Origin: Gammaproteobacteria bacterium
Lineage (GTDB): Bacteria > Pseudomonadota > Gammaproteobacteria > JAADGQ01
Assembly: GCA_015490755.1 (NCBI GenBank)
Contig: WFXF01000077.1
Location: forward strand, 1-64,000
DNA: 64,000 nt
Direction: 5' to 3'
In this document: positions 1 through 8,914 of the stretch, in pieces
Layout: each line of letters starts with the position of its first letter
Position numbering within the stretch: the stretch's first letter is position 1
Translations under genes and position numbers: made by a program
Notes under the pieces: generated by a model
Database searches by the model: none
Told to the model about the DNA's origin: nothing
What the model saw: the letters and a program-made list of their open reading frames with translations, nothing else

Positions 1-86
1 TGAAGGCGTTCTTCACCAGTTACAGCATCGGTCAATGTGAGTGACGGGGCTCCTTGCTCCAGTCGAGCGTTAATCATATAAGTCAT
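1..86 (-). CDS. Partial small protein, N-terminus only
   Basis: The first 28 codons of a gene run off the left edge of the window. The start is the ATG whose complement lies at 84-86, preceded by an AGGAG-type ribosome binding site on the minus strand. The readable N-terminus is MTYMINARLEQGAPSLTLTD and then about eight more residues. No signal peptide is visible. I do not recognise the family. It is divergent from the TonB-dependent receptor at 315, and the two genes share the intergenic region that carries the Fur-like boxes, so iron control of this gene is possible but is inference. Too little is present to assign a function. Confidence 0.55.
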   Translation of the reverse strand, partial: MTYMINARLEQGAPSLTLTDAVTGEERL

Positions 87-131
87 CAAGAACTCTCCTG
101 CGAGTCAATGTTTTATTATTTAAATTAAATG

Positions 132-153
132 TTAATGGGAATGATTCGCATTT
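132..153. promoter_or_regulatory. Fur-like box 1 (weaker)
   Basis: TTAATGGGAATGATTCGCAT resembles the Fur consensus built from GATAAT hexamers, but with several mismatches. It lies 25 bases before the stronger box in the divergent promoter region upstream of the TonB-dependent receptor. Tandem boxes are common at strongly iron-regulated genes. Confidence 0.45.
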
Positions 154-177
154 ACAAGCATTAATTTTTTATTTGTA

Positions 178-200
178 GATAATGATTGTGATTCTCATTT
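178..200. promoter_or_regulatory. Fur-like box 2 (strong)
   Basis: GATAATGATTGTGATTCTCA, followed by TTT, closely matches the 19-bp Fur consensus (GATAATGATAATCATTATC) in its left half and keeps the ATTCTCATT right arm. It lies about 115 bases upstream of the receptor start at 315, which is a plausible operator distance. I infer iron-dependent repression of the receptor and probably of exbB-exbD-tonB. Confidence 0.65.
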
Positions 201-314
201 ACTTTTTGTGTTTGTATGTTCATAATCCCTACTATCAGCCAGCCAATGATCTCTTATTTGAGTCACTTAGTAGCCAGCCAGATTATCTAAAAAATAAATT
301 GGAGAAGTTGAAAA

Positions 315-2588
315 GTGAAAAGACAAAATCGTTTGTTACGTGATGCTATCACGCTGGCAGCACTTGGCTTGGCGCTGCCTGCTGCTGCCTCAGATGAGCA
401 TTCTGCTGAGGCTGGAAAAGAGGGGGCAGTGCTTGATAAGATAATGGTAATCGGTAATCCGGCCAATATTGATAAAATACCAGGCTCTGCACAGGTGGTG
501 ACCAGGGAAGATATTCGCCAGCAAAATTATGATGATGTAAGCCGCGTACTACGCAAGGTTCCGGGGGTCTATTCACGGAGCGAGTACGGCGGACTGTTTC
601 CCAGTATCAGTATTCGCGGTGTGGATACCAGCCGCAGCTCCAAGGTGACCATTATGGAGGATGGGGTGATGATGTCGCCAGCTCCCTATTCGGCTCCTGC
701 TGCTTATTACATACCGACAACAGGTCGCATGAGTGGTCTGGAGATATTGAAAGGTTCCAGCCAGATCAAATATGGTCCTCATACCACCGGCGGTGTCATC
801 AACTATCTTTCCACGCCGATCCCGACAAAAGAGAAAGCTTACCTGAAATCAACATTCGGCAGCTTTAATGAACTGCGCACTCATGCCTATGCGGGTACGA
901 CCGTTGATGCCGGTAATGCTGGGCAATTCGGTGTACTGGTGGAAGGTTATCAACGAAAAAGTGACGGCTTCAGACAGATTGATAAAACCCCCGAATCTCG
1001 CAAAGGTGATGATGCAGGTTTCAGTAGAGAAGATGCCATGATCAAACTGTCATGGGAGCCGAATTCTGCTATCTACCAGCGCCTTGAGTTAAAATATGGC
1101 ACCAGTGATCTGGATGCGAATGAAACTTATCTTGGCTTGAGCCAGGCTGATTTTGATGCTGATCCGACCCGCCGTTATGCGGCTTCGCGTTTTGATAACA
1201 TGAACAGTGCGCAGGATCAGACCTCATTGCGTTGGAGTATCAGCCCTAATGATGATGTTGATGTGATTACGACACTCTATCAGACCAATTTTAAACGCAA
1301 CTGGTACAAGCTCAATAAAATTAATGGAGACAAAATTGCTGCTGTTTTAGAGACCCCTGGCGTATCGCAAAACTGTATGAAAGGTACGGCAGCTTGTGAT
1401 CTGAAAATCAAAGCCAATAATCGTAAATACAATACACAAGGGGTTGAGTCAGTTGGATACTTTCGTTTTGGTTCTGGTGATGTTAAGCATGAGGTCATGG
1501 CAGGTCTTCGTCTGCATAAAGATTATATTCGACGTTTTCAGTGGGAAGATACTTATGCACAAGCAGACAATGGCACCATCACGGGGGTGACTCCAGGTAC
1601 GCCGGGCGGTGCGGGTGATCGTTATCAGGAAACGAAAGCCTTGGCGTTGTTTGTGCAAGATACGATTGAAGCAGGTGCATGGACAATTGTCCCGGGTGTT
1701 CGTTATGAGAGCCTGGATCAAATTTCAGAAGATCCCAAGGGCACTCTACAAAGTGCGGGTGGCACTAAAAATCGGGATGGCGAAAATAGTTTTAACGTCA
1801 GTGCTTACGGTGTGGGAGCGGCCTATCAATTCAATGAACAGTGGACAGGTTTTGGTGGGCTGCATACCGGCTACTCTACGCCCAGCCCGAGAGGCACACG
1901 CGGGGGACTCGACCCTGAAACCAGCACGGCCTTTGAAATTGGTGCACGCTATACGAATGCATCACAGGCATTTGCAGCCGAAAGTACTTTTTTTAGCACC
2001 GCCTTTAAAGACTTGATCGTGATCGATAATGTGGGGGGGACAGGTACTGGGAATGATGAAAACTTTGGTGAGGTTGGTGTTCTTGGTCTTGAGCTTGCAT
2101 TACAATATGATGCAGGGCTTGCCAACGGTTGGAGAGTGAGTAACCCTTACTTCTTGAGCATGACATACACCAATGCAGAGCAACAAAATGATTCCAAATC
2201 TACAGATGCAGAGTCGATTTTCAGCTACGGTAAAAAAGGTAATAAAGTTCCCTATATACCCGAGCTGGCATTGAGCCTGGGTACGGGTATAGAGACAAAA
2301 AAATGGGGTTCGTTCATTTCAGGTAACTATGTGGGCGAAACCTATGCCAGTGCGAGTAATGTTAAGAATCAAATTAATGGTGAAGGGGAGCCCGATAGCC
2401 GGTATGGTATAATAGATGGCTATTTTATCGTTGATATTTCTGCCTTTTATCGCATCAATGACGCAGTGAAGCTTTTCGGTGGTGTACAAAATGTTCTCGA
2501 TAAAGAGTATGTTGTATCACGTCAACCTTATGGCGCACGCGGTGGTTTGCCACAGTTTGTTTATGCGGGTATAGAGATGGAGATGTAA
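315..2588 (+). CDS. TonB-dependent outer-membrane receptor, FecA-like
   Basis: An outer-membrane beta-barrel receptor of 757 residues that imports a ferric chelate (probably a citrate-type or other siderophore) using TonB energy. The signal peptide covers about residues 1-26 (LALPAAAS cleavage region). The plug domain (about 45-165) contains DKIMVIG, RVLRKVPGVY, ISIRGVD and the ILKGSSQIKYGPHTTGGVIN segment typical of FecA-type plugs. The rest is barrel, with VQNVLDKEY near the C-terminus. The start is GTG at 315, with a GGAG Shine-Dalgarno ten bases upstream. The gene is followed by exbB, exbD and tonB on the same strand, and two Fur-like boxes lie upstream. The substrate cannot be fixed from sequence. 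No FecR/FecI-type N-terminal signalling extension is evident. Confidence 0.93.
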   Translation: MKRQNRLLRDAITLAALGLALPAAASDEHSAEAGKEGAVLDKIMVIGNPANIDKIPGSAQVVTREDIRQQNYDDVSRVLRKVPGVYSRSEYGGLFPSISIRGVDTSRSSKVTIMEDGVMMSPAPYSAPAAYYIPTTGRMSGLEILKGSSQIKYGPHTTGGVINYLSTPIPTKEKAYLKSTFGSFNELRTHAYAGTTVDAGNAGQFGVLVEGYQRKSDGFRQIDKTPESRKGDDAGFSREDAMIKLSWEPNSAIYQRLELKYGTSDLDANETYLGLSQADFDADPTRRYAASRFDNMNSAQDQTSLRWSISPNDDVDVITTLYQTNFKRNWYKLNKINGDKIAAVLETPGVSQNCMKGTAACDLKIKANNRKYNTQGVESVGYFRFGSGDVKHEVMAGLRLHKDYIRRFQWEDTYAQADNGTITGVTPGTPGGAGDRYQETKALALFVQDTIEAGAWTIVPGVRYESLDQISEDPKGTLQSAGGTKNRDGENSFNVSAYGVGAAYQFNEQWTGFGGLHTGYSTPSPRGTRGGLDPETSTAFEIGARYTNASQAFAAESTFFSTAFKDLIVIDNVGGTGTGNDENFGEVGVLGLELALQYDAGLANGWRVSNPYFLSMTYTNAEQQNDSKSTDAESIFSYGKKGNKVPYIPELALSLGTGIETKKWGSFISGNYVGETYASASNVKNQINGEGEPDSRYGIIDGYFIVDISAFYRINDAVKLFGGVQNVLDKEYVVSRQPYGARGGLPQFVYAGIEMEM

Positions 2589-2602
2589 CCCCTTGTTTTT
2601 TC

Positions 2603-2640
2603 GCGGGCGGCAGGCGTAGCAGCGTGTCGCCCGTTTTTGT
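2603..2640 (+). terminator. Hairpin plus T-run after the receptor gene
   Basis: A GGGCG...CGCCC stem (about 2606-2633) encloses a GC-rich loop and is followed by TTTTT. It resembles an intrinsic terminator. It sits between the receptor and exbB, so it may attenuate rather than end transcription and set a high receptor to Ton-motor ratio. Confidence 0.55.
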
Positions 2641-2676
2641 GTTTTAAGAGTAAGGAAAAGTGGTGATTAAGAGATT

Positions 2677-3354
2677 ATGAATATAGTAGACCTGTTTGAA
2701 CAAGGCGGGCCGGTGATGATCGTATTGTTGGCGATGTCTATATTGGCGATGGCCATTATCCTGCTTAAATTATTCCAGTTTTCCCGCAGTGGTTTGCGTC
2801 GTCTGAATTTTGTTGACCCTGCTTTAATTGCATTAAATCAGGGTGACTATAAAAAAGCACTGAATGAATTAGAGCCGCAACGCAGTCCGGTGGCTCATGT
2901 GATGGAGTGTGCCATACGTTGTGGTGCTGATCCTTTGATGTCGGCAAAAGATGTGGAGGCTGAAGTCAGTCGGATAGGTTCGGCTGAAATACGCAACCTT
3001 GAATCATGGTTGCGCGGGCTTTCATCTATCGCTCACTTGAGTCCATTGCTTGGATTGCTCGGGACTGTTACCGGCATGATTGTCGCTTTCATGAGTCTTG
3101 AAGCGGCAGGGAGTCGCGTTGATCCTTCGATTCTTTCCGGCGGAATCTGGGAAGCTTTGTTGACGACTGCTTTTGGTCTTACGGTGGCGATCCCTGCAAT
3201 GGCGGCTTTCTATTATCTGGAAGGCGAAGTGGATCAGGTTCGTGCCTCAATGAAAGATGTGAGTATTCGGGTGTTACGTCATTTCGGTAAAACACCGTCC
3301 AGCATCTCAAGCCGTGACGACGATAAAATTGAGGACGAAACTCATGGAATTTGA
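2677..3354 (+). CDS. exbB: ExbB / MotA-TolQ-ExbB proton channel
   Basis: An inner-membrane proton channel subunit of 225 residues that powers TonB with ExbD. An N-terminal membrane helix lies at about 14-34. A cytoplasmic loop follows, then two more helices around 115-140 (LSPLLGLLGTVTGMIVAF) and 155-180 (LLTTAFGLTVAIPAMAAFYY), which are the conserved MotA/TolQ/ExbB signature segments. The ATG at 2677 is the only reasonable start. The gene overlaps exbD by 11 bases, indicating translational coupling. The neighbouring TonB-dependent receptor and tonB assign it to the Ton system rather than Tol-Pal. Confidence 0.93.
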   Translation: MNIVDLFEQGGPVMIVLLAMSILAMAIILLKLFQFSRSGLRRLNFVDPALIALNQGDYKKALNELEPQRSPVAHVMECAIRCGADPLMSAKDVEAEVSRIGSAEIRNLESWLRGLSSIAHLSPLLGLLGTVTGMIVAFMSLEAAGSRVDPSILSGGIWEALLTTAFGLTVAIPAMAAFYYLEGEVDQVRASMKDVSIRVLRHFGKTPSSISSRDDDKIEDETHGI

Positions 3355-3742
3355 AGGCCGTGCCCGCATTCACTCTCACCTTGATATCGCGCCACTCATT
3401 GATATTGTTTTTCTGTTGCTGGTCTTTTTTATGTTGACGAGTACCTTTTTAGTACCAGAAGCCATTGAGCTGGAGTTGCCAGAATCAAACAGTGCAAATG
3501 TGACAGAAATAACGCCCATTACAGTCACATTGAATCAGGCGGGTGAATTGACGCTGAATGGAGAAGCGATCGCTTTGGAGCAGTTAAAAGCAGCGATTGA
3601 ACCTTTGCTGGAACAAGATAGTGATGCGCCAGTGACCCTGAAGAGCGATGCTCATAGTGAAGTGCAACAGTTGCTTGGCGTGATGGATGAAATCCGCAGT
3701 GCAGGTGGTAGCAATATCGCACTGGCGACAACGCAGAAATAG
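3344..3742 (+). CDS. exbD: ExbD, Ton motor subunit
   Basis: A protein of 132 residues. It has a short cytoplasmic N-terminus, then one membrane helix with the conserved Asp (HLDIAPLIDIVFLLLVFFML) and a periplasmic domain containing VTLNQAGELTLNGE and VTLKSDAHSEVQQLLGVMD. I chose ATG 3344 over the longer in-frame start at 3314. It has a GAGGA Shine-Dalgarno at 3331-3335 and gives the normal ExbD N-terminus MEFEGRARIHSHLDIAP. It overlaps the 3' end of exbB and is followed directly by tonB. Confidence 0.92.
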   Translation: MEFEGRARIHSHLDIAPLIDIVFLLLVFFMLTSTFLVPEAIELELPESNSANVTEITPITVTLNQAGELTLNGEAIALEQLKAAIEPLLEQDSDAPVTLKSDAHSEVQQLLGVMDEIRSAGGSNIALATTQK

Positions 3743-4448
3743 TTTCTTGGTCATTACGCGGCTACATATCGGTATTACGTTATTGATTGCACTTTTGCTG
3801 CACGGTGGTTTGGCTGTGTGGCTCGTATTGCCTGCGAAAGAGCCACTTCCAGAGCCCATTAAACAAATCGTGCGTATTAATTTGCAGGCGGCTGTTGCCA
3901 AAACCGCTGTGACCACACCTGTGCCTATTGTTGAACCACCTACCGATCCGATTCAAAAACCAAAAATAGAGCCAAAGCCAACTCCTGTTCCTGTTTTCAA
4001 GCCAAAACCTAAGCCGACTCCAAAGCCGGTGATTCAGGAAACTCCACCGGAGCCACAACCCGTTGCTCCGCCCACGCCTGAGTCGGTGGAAATGCCTGAA
4101 ATTATTCAGGAAGTGGTTCCGCCACCGGTTGAATCCAAACCCATGCCGTTGGATGCTGTTGCGACTGCAAAATATGAACAGTTGCTCCAGGCCTGGTTGG
4201 AAAAGCATAAAAAATACCCAAAAATAGCCAAACGTATGCGTATTGAAGGGGAGGGGGTGTTGCGTATTTTGATTGATCGCATGGGACAAATACAGCAGAT
4301 TTCACTGGAGCAATCAACCGGTAACAGGTTGCTTGATAAAGCCGCACTGGAAATGGCAGAGAAAGCAAATCCATTTCCGGCTATGTCAAAAAAAGATCCA
4401 CGTCAATCGTTGGAGTTTTTTGCGCCTGTAGTATTTGTGCTTCATTAA
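3687..4448 (+). CDS. tonB: TonB energy transducer
   Basis: A periplasm-spanning protein of 253 residues from this start. It has an N-terminal membrane helix (HIGITLLIALLLHGGLAVWL), a long Pro/Lys/Glu linker (about 75-150, rich in EPKPTPVP and KPKPTPKP repeats) and a C-terminal TonB domain. That domain contains YEQLLQAWLEKHKKYPKIAK, GEGVLRILIDRMGQI and a hydrophobic end. The ATG at 3687 overlaps exbD by 56 bases. A TTG at 3747, just after the exbD stop, would put the helix nearer the N-terminus as in most TonBs and may be the true start. Function with the adjacent ExbBD is secure from synteny. Confidence 0.9.
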   Translation: MKSAVQVVAISHWRQRRNSFLVITRLHIGITLLIALLLHGGLAVWLVLPAKEPLPEPIKQIVRINLQAAVAKTAVTTPVPIVEPPTDPIQKPKIEPKPTPVPVFKPKPKPTPKPVIQETPPEPQPVAPPTPESVEMPEIIQEVVPPPVESKPMPLDAVATAKYEQLLQAWLEKHKKYPKIAKRMRIEGEGVLRILIDRMGQIQQISLEQSTGNRLLDKAALEMAEKANPFPAMSKKDPRQSLEFFAPVVFVLH

Positions 4449-4680
4449 CAATTTTTTGATCAACTTAAATATTTCATTTCAAATGCCACAATTGGTATGG
4501 GTTTTGCCTTAACTGTTTATAGCAAAGATAAATGGTTATGTTTCTGATTGTATTGTGTGCATTTAAATATGTTGATAGCGACTGGTTGCACTGTCGTGGT
4601 GCATGAGTGATTTGACAAGATTTACTGTCGCAATTGATCGGTGAAGCAGCGTAAAAAGTTGGTTTTCAGGTTTATTAAAA

Positions 4681-7359
4681 ATGAAAGAGAAGAATTTATC
4701 CGAAACAACGGTATGTACTACTTGCCCATACTGTGGTGTGGGCTGTGGGGTAGTGGCGATGCCTCAGGCGGACGGCAGTATGGAGGTGAGGGGGGACGAG
4801 ATGCACCCCTCTAATTTTGGGCGGCTCTGTTCCAAGGGATCAGCGCTGGGGCAAACAGTGGGGTTGGAGGGTCGTCTTCTTTATCCTGAGATCAATGGTG
4901 AACGCTGTGATTGGGACGCTGCTTTGAGTGAGGTAGCCAACCGTTTTCAGCAAACTATTGCAGAGCACGGCCCTGATTCGGTCGCGTTTTATGTTTCAGG
5001 GCAGTTATTGACTGAGGATTATTATGTTGCAAATAAACTGATGAAGGGATACATCGGTAGTGCTAATATCGATACTAATTCACGTCTGTGCATGTCTTCT
5101 GTTGTAGCAGGCCAAAAACGTGCTTTTGGAGCCGATGCGATGCCTTGTGCCTATGAAGATCTGGAGCGAGCCAAGTTGATTGTCATTGTGGGTTCAAACG
5201 CGGCTTGGTGTCACCCTGTGCTATTTCAACGAATTGTTCAGGCCAAGCAGGGTAACCCTGACCTTATGGTTGTAGTAATTGATCCACGTCGTACTGCCAC
5301 CTGTGATACTGCCGATATTCATTTGGCTGTACGTCCGGGCAGTGATGCTGTTTTATTTACAGGCCTGCTGCACTATCTGGATCAAAAAGGGGAGAAAAAC
5401 CATCTCTTTGTCGATCATCACACCGAGGGCAGTCAACAGGCGTTGGTAACGGCGGCAAAAGTGGTGCCGACGATCGAGTCAGTAGCATTTCGCTGTGGCT
5501 TGAAAGTTGATGAAGTAACTGAATTTTATCGTCTTTTTTCCCGTACGGAACGAGTCATTACTGCCTATTCACAAGGGGTGAACCAGTCTATTAGTGGTAC
5601 TGACAAGGTGAACTCCATTATTAACTGTCACTTGTTTACCGGTCGTATTGGTCGTCCCGGCATGGGGCCATTTTCCTTTACTGGTCAGCCCAATGCTATG
5701 GGTGGGCGTGAAGTGGGAGGCTTGGCTAATCAGCTCGCTGCTCATATGGAAATAGGAAATGTTAACCATAGAGATATTGTGCAACGTTTTTGGCAGTCTC
5801 CAACTATTTCTGACAAGTCAGGACTCAAAGCGATTGATCTGTTTAGGGCCGTTGAGTCGGGGCAAGTCAAAGCAGTCTGGGTGATGGCGACCAATCCGGC
5901 AGTGACGCTGCCTGATGCTGATCGGGTAAGGGCGGCGCTGAAAAAATGTGATTTTGTAGTGATCTCTGATTGCGTTGAGGAGACCGATACAACGGCTCTG
6001 GCTCATGTGCTTCTACCCGCAGCCGCTTGGGGTGAGAAAGATGGGTCGGTGACTAATTCCGAACGCCGTATTTCGCGCCAGCGCCGGTTTCTGCCTGATG
6101 CCGGTGAAGCAAGGCCAGATTGGTGGATTGTGTGTGAAGTAGCCAAATGTATGGGGTTCGGCCAAGCTTTTAATTACGATAGTCCAGCGGCAATTTTTCG
6201 TGAACATGCAGCGCTTTCCGGCTTTGAAAACTCTGGTGAACGTGACTTTGATATCTCTGGTCTGAGTGAGTTAAGTGATGATGCCTATGATAGGTTGATG
6301 CCCGCTCAGTGGCCTATTCGCAAAAAGGGAGGCAGTACGCCTCGCCTCTTTAGCGATGGTCGTTTTTTCACTCCCAGTGGCAAGGCATGGTTTGTATCTG
6401 TCGCACCTCGCTTTCCCGCTAATCTGCCTGATGCCGATTTTCCTTTTGTGTTAAATACCGGTCGGGTGCGTGATCAGTGGCACACCATGTCACGTACAGG
6501 TAAATCTCCTCTTTTATCGGAACACAGCCCTGAACCCTATGTTGAAATGAGTACGGAAGATGCTAGGAAAGCAGGAGTGTCGGAGGGTGTGTTGGTGCAT
6601 ATTATAAGTCGTTGGGGTAAAGCTGTAGTACGGGCGCGCATTAGTGATGGCCAGCAGCGTGGCAGTGTATTTGTGCCGATGCACTGGAGTGAGCAGTACT
6701 CCAGTTCTGGCCGTATCGGTGCAGTGGTTAATCCTGAGTGCGATGTGATTTCTGGTCAGCCTGAGTTTAAACATACTCCTGTTCGTGTGGTATCTTATGA
6801 ACCGGTTTGGCATGGATTTATCTTGTCGCGCAGAAAGCTTGATCTTGAAGGTGTGACTTATTGGGTGGTGGCCAAAGGTAATGGCTTTTATCGTTATGAA
6901 ATTGCAGGTGAACAGACCCCTGAAAACTGGTCATACTGGGCTCGTAACATGTTGTGCGCCTCTGAAAATGATGTGAACTGGGTCGAATATCTGGATCAGG
7001 GTACGCATCGTTATCGTGGCGTGCGTATGGTTAATAATAGGGTAGAGAGCTGTTTGTTTATCGCTCCCAGCCACGATCTGCCTTCTAGAAGCTGGTTAGC
7101 CGGGCTGTTTAGTCAGGAATCATTGGATTGCAATGAACGCAAAGGGTTATTACTGGGTAAGCCACCGGTGGGTCAAAAAGATGTGGGTCGTATCGTCTGC
7201 GCTTGTTTTTCGGTGGGCATCAATACGATAAATGATGCGATTCGGGAGCAAAATCTAAAGTCTATTGAAGAGATTGGCCTGGTGTTAAAAGCCGGGACTA
7301 ATTGTGGTTCCTGTGTACCGGAGTTGAAGGCATTGATTGCGGCAGTGCATTTTTCATAA
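4681..7359 (+). CDS. nasA: Assimilatory nitrate reductase catalytic subunit with C-terminal BFD-like Fe-S domain
   Basis: A cytoplasmic molybdenum bis-MGD enzyme of 892 residues that reduces nitrate to nitrite for assimilation. There is no Tat signal. An N-terminal [4Fe-4S] motif, C15-x2-C18-x3-C22 with C50, opens the protein. It is followed by molybdopterin oxidoreductase signatures (DTNSRLCMSS, TGQPNAMGGREVGG) and the molydopterin-binding domain (LNTGRVRDQWHTMSRTGK). About 55 C-terminal residues form a BFD-like [2Fe-2S] domain with C840, C842, C875 and C878, a tail typical of NasA-type enzymes. The gene stands alone. No nitrite reductase or transporter is adjacent, so the rest of the pathway must lie outside the window. 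Confidence 0.9.
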   Translation: MKEKNLSETTVCTTCPYCGVGCGVVAMPQADGSMEVRGDEMHPSNFGRLCSKGSALGQTVGLEGRLLYPEINGERCDWDAALSEVANRFQQTIAEHGPDSVAFYVSGQLLTEDYYVANKLMKGYIGSANIDTNSRLCMSSVVAGQKRAFGADAMPCAYEDLERAKLIVIVGSNAAWCHPVLFQRIVQAKQGNPDLMVVVIDPRRTATCDTADIHLAVRPGSDAVLFTGLLHYLDQKGEKNHLFVDHHTEGSQQALVTAAKVVPTIESVAFRCGLKVDEVTEFYRLFSRTERVITAYSQGVNQSISGTDKVNSIINCHLFTGRIGRPGMGPFSFTGQPNAMGGREVGGLANQLAAHMEIGNVNHRDIVQRFWQSPTISDKSGLKAIDLFRAVESGQVKAVWVMATNPAVTLPDADRVRAALKKCDFVVISDCVEETDTTALAHVLLPAAAWGEKDGSVTNSERRISRQRRFLPDAGEARPDWWIVCEVAKCMGFGQAFNYDSPAAIFREHAALSGFENSGERDFDISGLSELSDDAYDRLMPAQWPIRKKGGSTPRLFSDGRFFTPSGKAWFVSVAPRFPANLPDADFPFVLNTGRVRDQWHTMSRTGKSPLLSEHSPEPYVEMSTEDARKAGVSEGVLVHIISRWGKAVVRARISDGQQRGSVFVPMHWSEQYSSSGRIGAVVNPECDVISGQPEFKHTPVRVVSYEPVWHGFILSRRKLDLEGVTYWVVAKGNGFYRYEIAGEQTPENWSYWARNMLCASENDVNWVEYLDQGTHRYRGVRMVNNRVESCLFIAPSHDLPSRSWLAGLFSQESLDCNERKGLLLGKPPVGQKDVGRIVCACFSVGINTINDAIREQNLKSIEEIGLVLKAGTNCGSCVPELKALIAAVHFS

Positions 7360-7543
7360 TCCGGTGTTGACAATCGGTGTTATTAAAATAAAAATTCACA
7401 GCTCTTATTCTTGACTGAATGAAACCAAATATAAATTTGAGGGTCGTATCGCGAATGCAGTAAAAAATAGCATACTGTTCTATTATCCGGGATACTTTCC
7501 GGTTTCTATAAAATCATCAATACCAATAATATAAGGTTGAAAT

Positions 7544-8914
7544 ATGCTGATGCGCATTTGTCTGATTTTGGGTTTTGTATTTTCCCTGTTCTCTACCGCC
7601 TATGCAGGTTCCCCTCCCCACGAGTTCATGCTGGATAATGGACTGAAATTAATTGTTAAAAAAGATACGCGAGCCCCCGTTGTGGTATCTCAGGTGTGGT
7701 ACAAAGTGGGCAGCAGTTATGAATATAATGGTATTACAGGTGTTTCTCATGTTCTTGAGCATATGATGTTTAAGGGCACAGAAGAGTATGCTCCAGGTGA
7801 GTTTTCCCGAATCATTGCAGCGAATGGTGGGCGTGAAAATGCATTCACTGGCCGTGATTACACCGCTTACTTTCAGCAATTAGAGAAAAGTCGTCTAGAG
7901 ATTAGCTTTAAAATGGAATCGGATCGAATGCGAGGTTTGTTACTGCCTGAAGAGGAGTTTGCTAAAGAGGTCAAGGTGGTGATGGAGGAGCGCCGTATGC
8001 GTACAGAGGACAATCCTCAGGCATTGACTCGGGAGCAGTTTTATGCAACTGCTTTTATCAGTAATCCTTACCGGAACCCGGTGGTTGGCTGGATGGATGA
8101 TTTGGAGTCCATGGGTGTCGCTGATTTGCGTACTTGGTATCAGCGTTGGTATGCGCCTAATAATGCCGTGGTTGTGGTTGTGGGTGATGTCGAGCCACAA
8201 GCTGTTTTGGCATTGGCTAAAAAATATTTTGAACCTCTTGAGCCCAGTGAAATTCTTCCGGTCAAGCCACGCACTGAAGCGTCTCAGCTGGGTGAAAAAC
8301 GAATTTTGGTTAAAGCACCCGCAAAACTGCCTTATTTGCTGATGGGGTATCATGCTCCAGTGTTGAAATTTGCTGATGAACCTTGGGAGCCGTATGCGCT
8401 TGAAGTATTGGCGGGGGTACTGGATGGTGGTAACAGTGCTCGCTTGGCAAAAGAGTTGGTGCGTGGCAAAGAAATTGCAGCAGGTGCAAGCGTGGGTTAT
8501 AGCATGATCGGTCTGCATAATGATCTTTTTTCCTTGAGCGGTACGCCGACTGAAGCGCATAGCATAGAAACACTGGAAGCAGAGTTTTTAGCACAAATTG
8601 AAATATTGAAACAAACGTTAGTGGATGAAAGTGAACTGGCCAGAGTGAAGGCTCAGGTCGTGGCCAGTAATATTTATGAACTGGATTCTGTGTTTTATCA
8701 GGCAATGCAGATCGGTATGCTGGAAACCACAGGATTGGGGTGGCCGCTACTGGATGAATATGTTGATAATGTTCGTGCCGTGACTGCCGAGCAGGTGCAG
8801 GCTGTTGCGCGTAAATTTTTGGTAAAAGATCAGTTGACGGTGGCCGTGCTTGAACCCGTTGCTACAGAATTGGATATAGAGCCATCTCATCATGCTGGAG
8901 GATTAGTGCATTGA
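7544..8914 (+). CDS. M16 zinc metallopeptidase (active subunit), secreted
   Basis: A processing-peptidase-like protein of 456 residues with a cleavable signal peptide (about 1-21, ending STAYA), so it acts in the periplasm. It carries the inverted zinc motif HxxEH (H69-V-L-E72-H73), and the downstream Glu ligand falls in the VVMEER segment near residue 149. The M16 C-terminal domain follows. It partners the next gene, which lacks the zinc motif. Such active/inactive pairs form heterodimeric peptidases. The stop overlaps the next start in a TTGA, so translation is coupled. Confidence 0.9.
   Translation: MLMRICLILGFVFSLFSTAYAGSPPHEFMLDNGLKLIVKKDTRAPVVVSQVWYKVGSSYEYNGITGVSHVLEHMMFKGTEEYAPGEFSRIIAANGGRENAFTGRDYTAYFQQLEKSRLEISFKMESDRMRGLLLPEEEFAKEVKVVMEERRMRTEDNPQALTREQFYATAFISNPYRNPVVGWMDDLESMGVADLRTWYQRWYAPNNAVVVVVGDVEPQAVLALAKKYFEPLEPSEILPVKPRTEASQLGEKRILVKAPAKLPYLLMGYHAPVLKFADEPWEPYALEVLAGVLDGGNSARLAKELVRGKEIAAGASVGYSMIGLHNDLFSLSGTPTEAHSIETLEAEFLAQIEILKQTLVDESELARVKAQVVASNIYELDSVFYQAMQIGMLETTGLGWPLLDEYVDNVRAVTAEQVQAVARKFLVKDQLTVAVLEPVATELDIEPSHHAGGLVH

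Noticed and set aside
4102-4374. Long ORFs on the strand opposite tonB
   Set aside because: They are shadows of the low-complexity Pro/Lys linker and its TonB domain on the real strand, with no start signal or domain.
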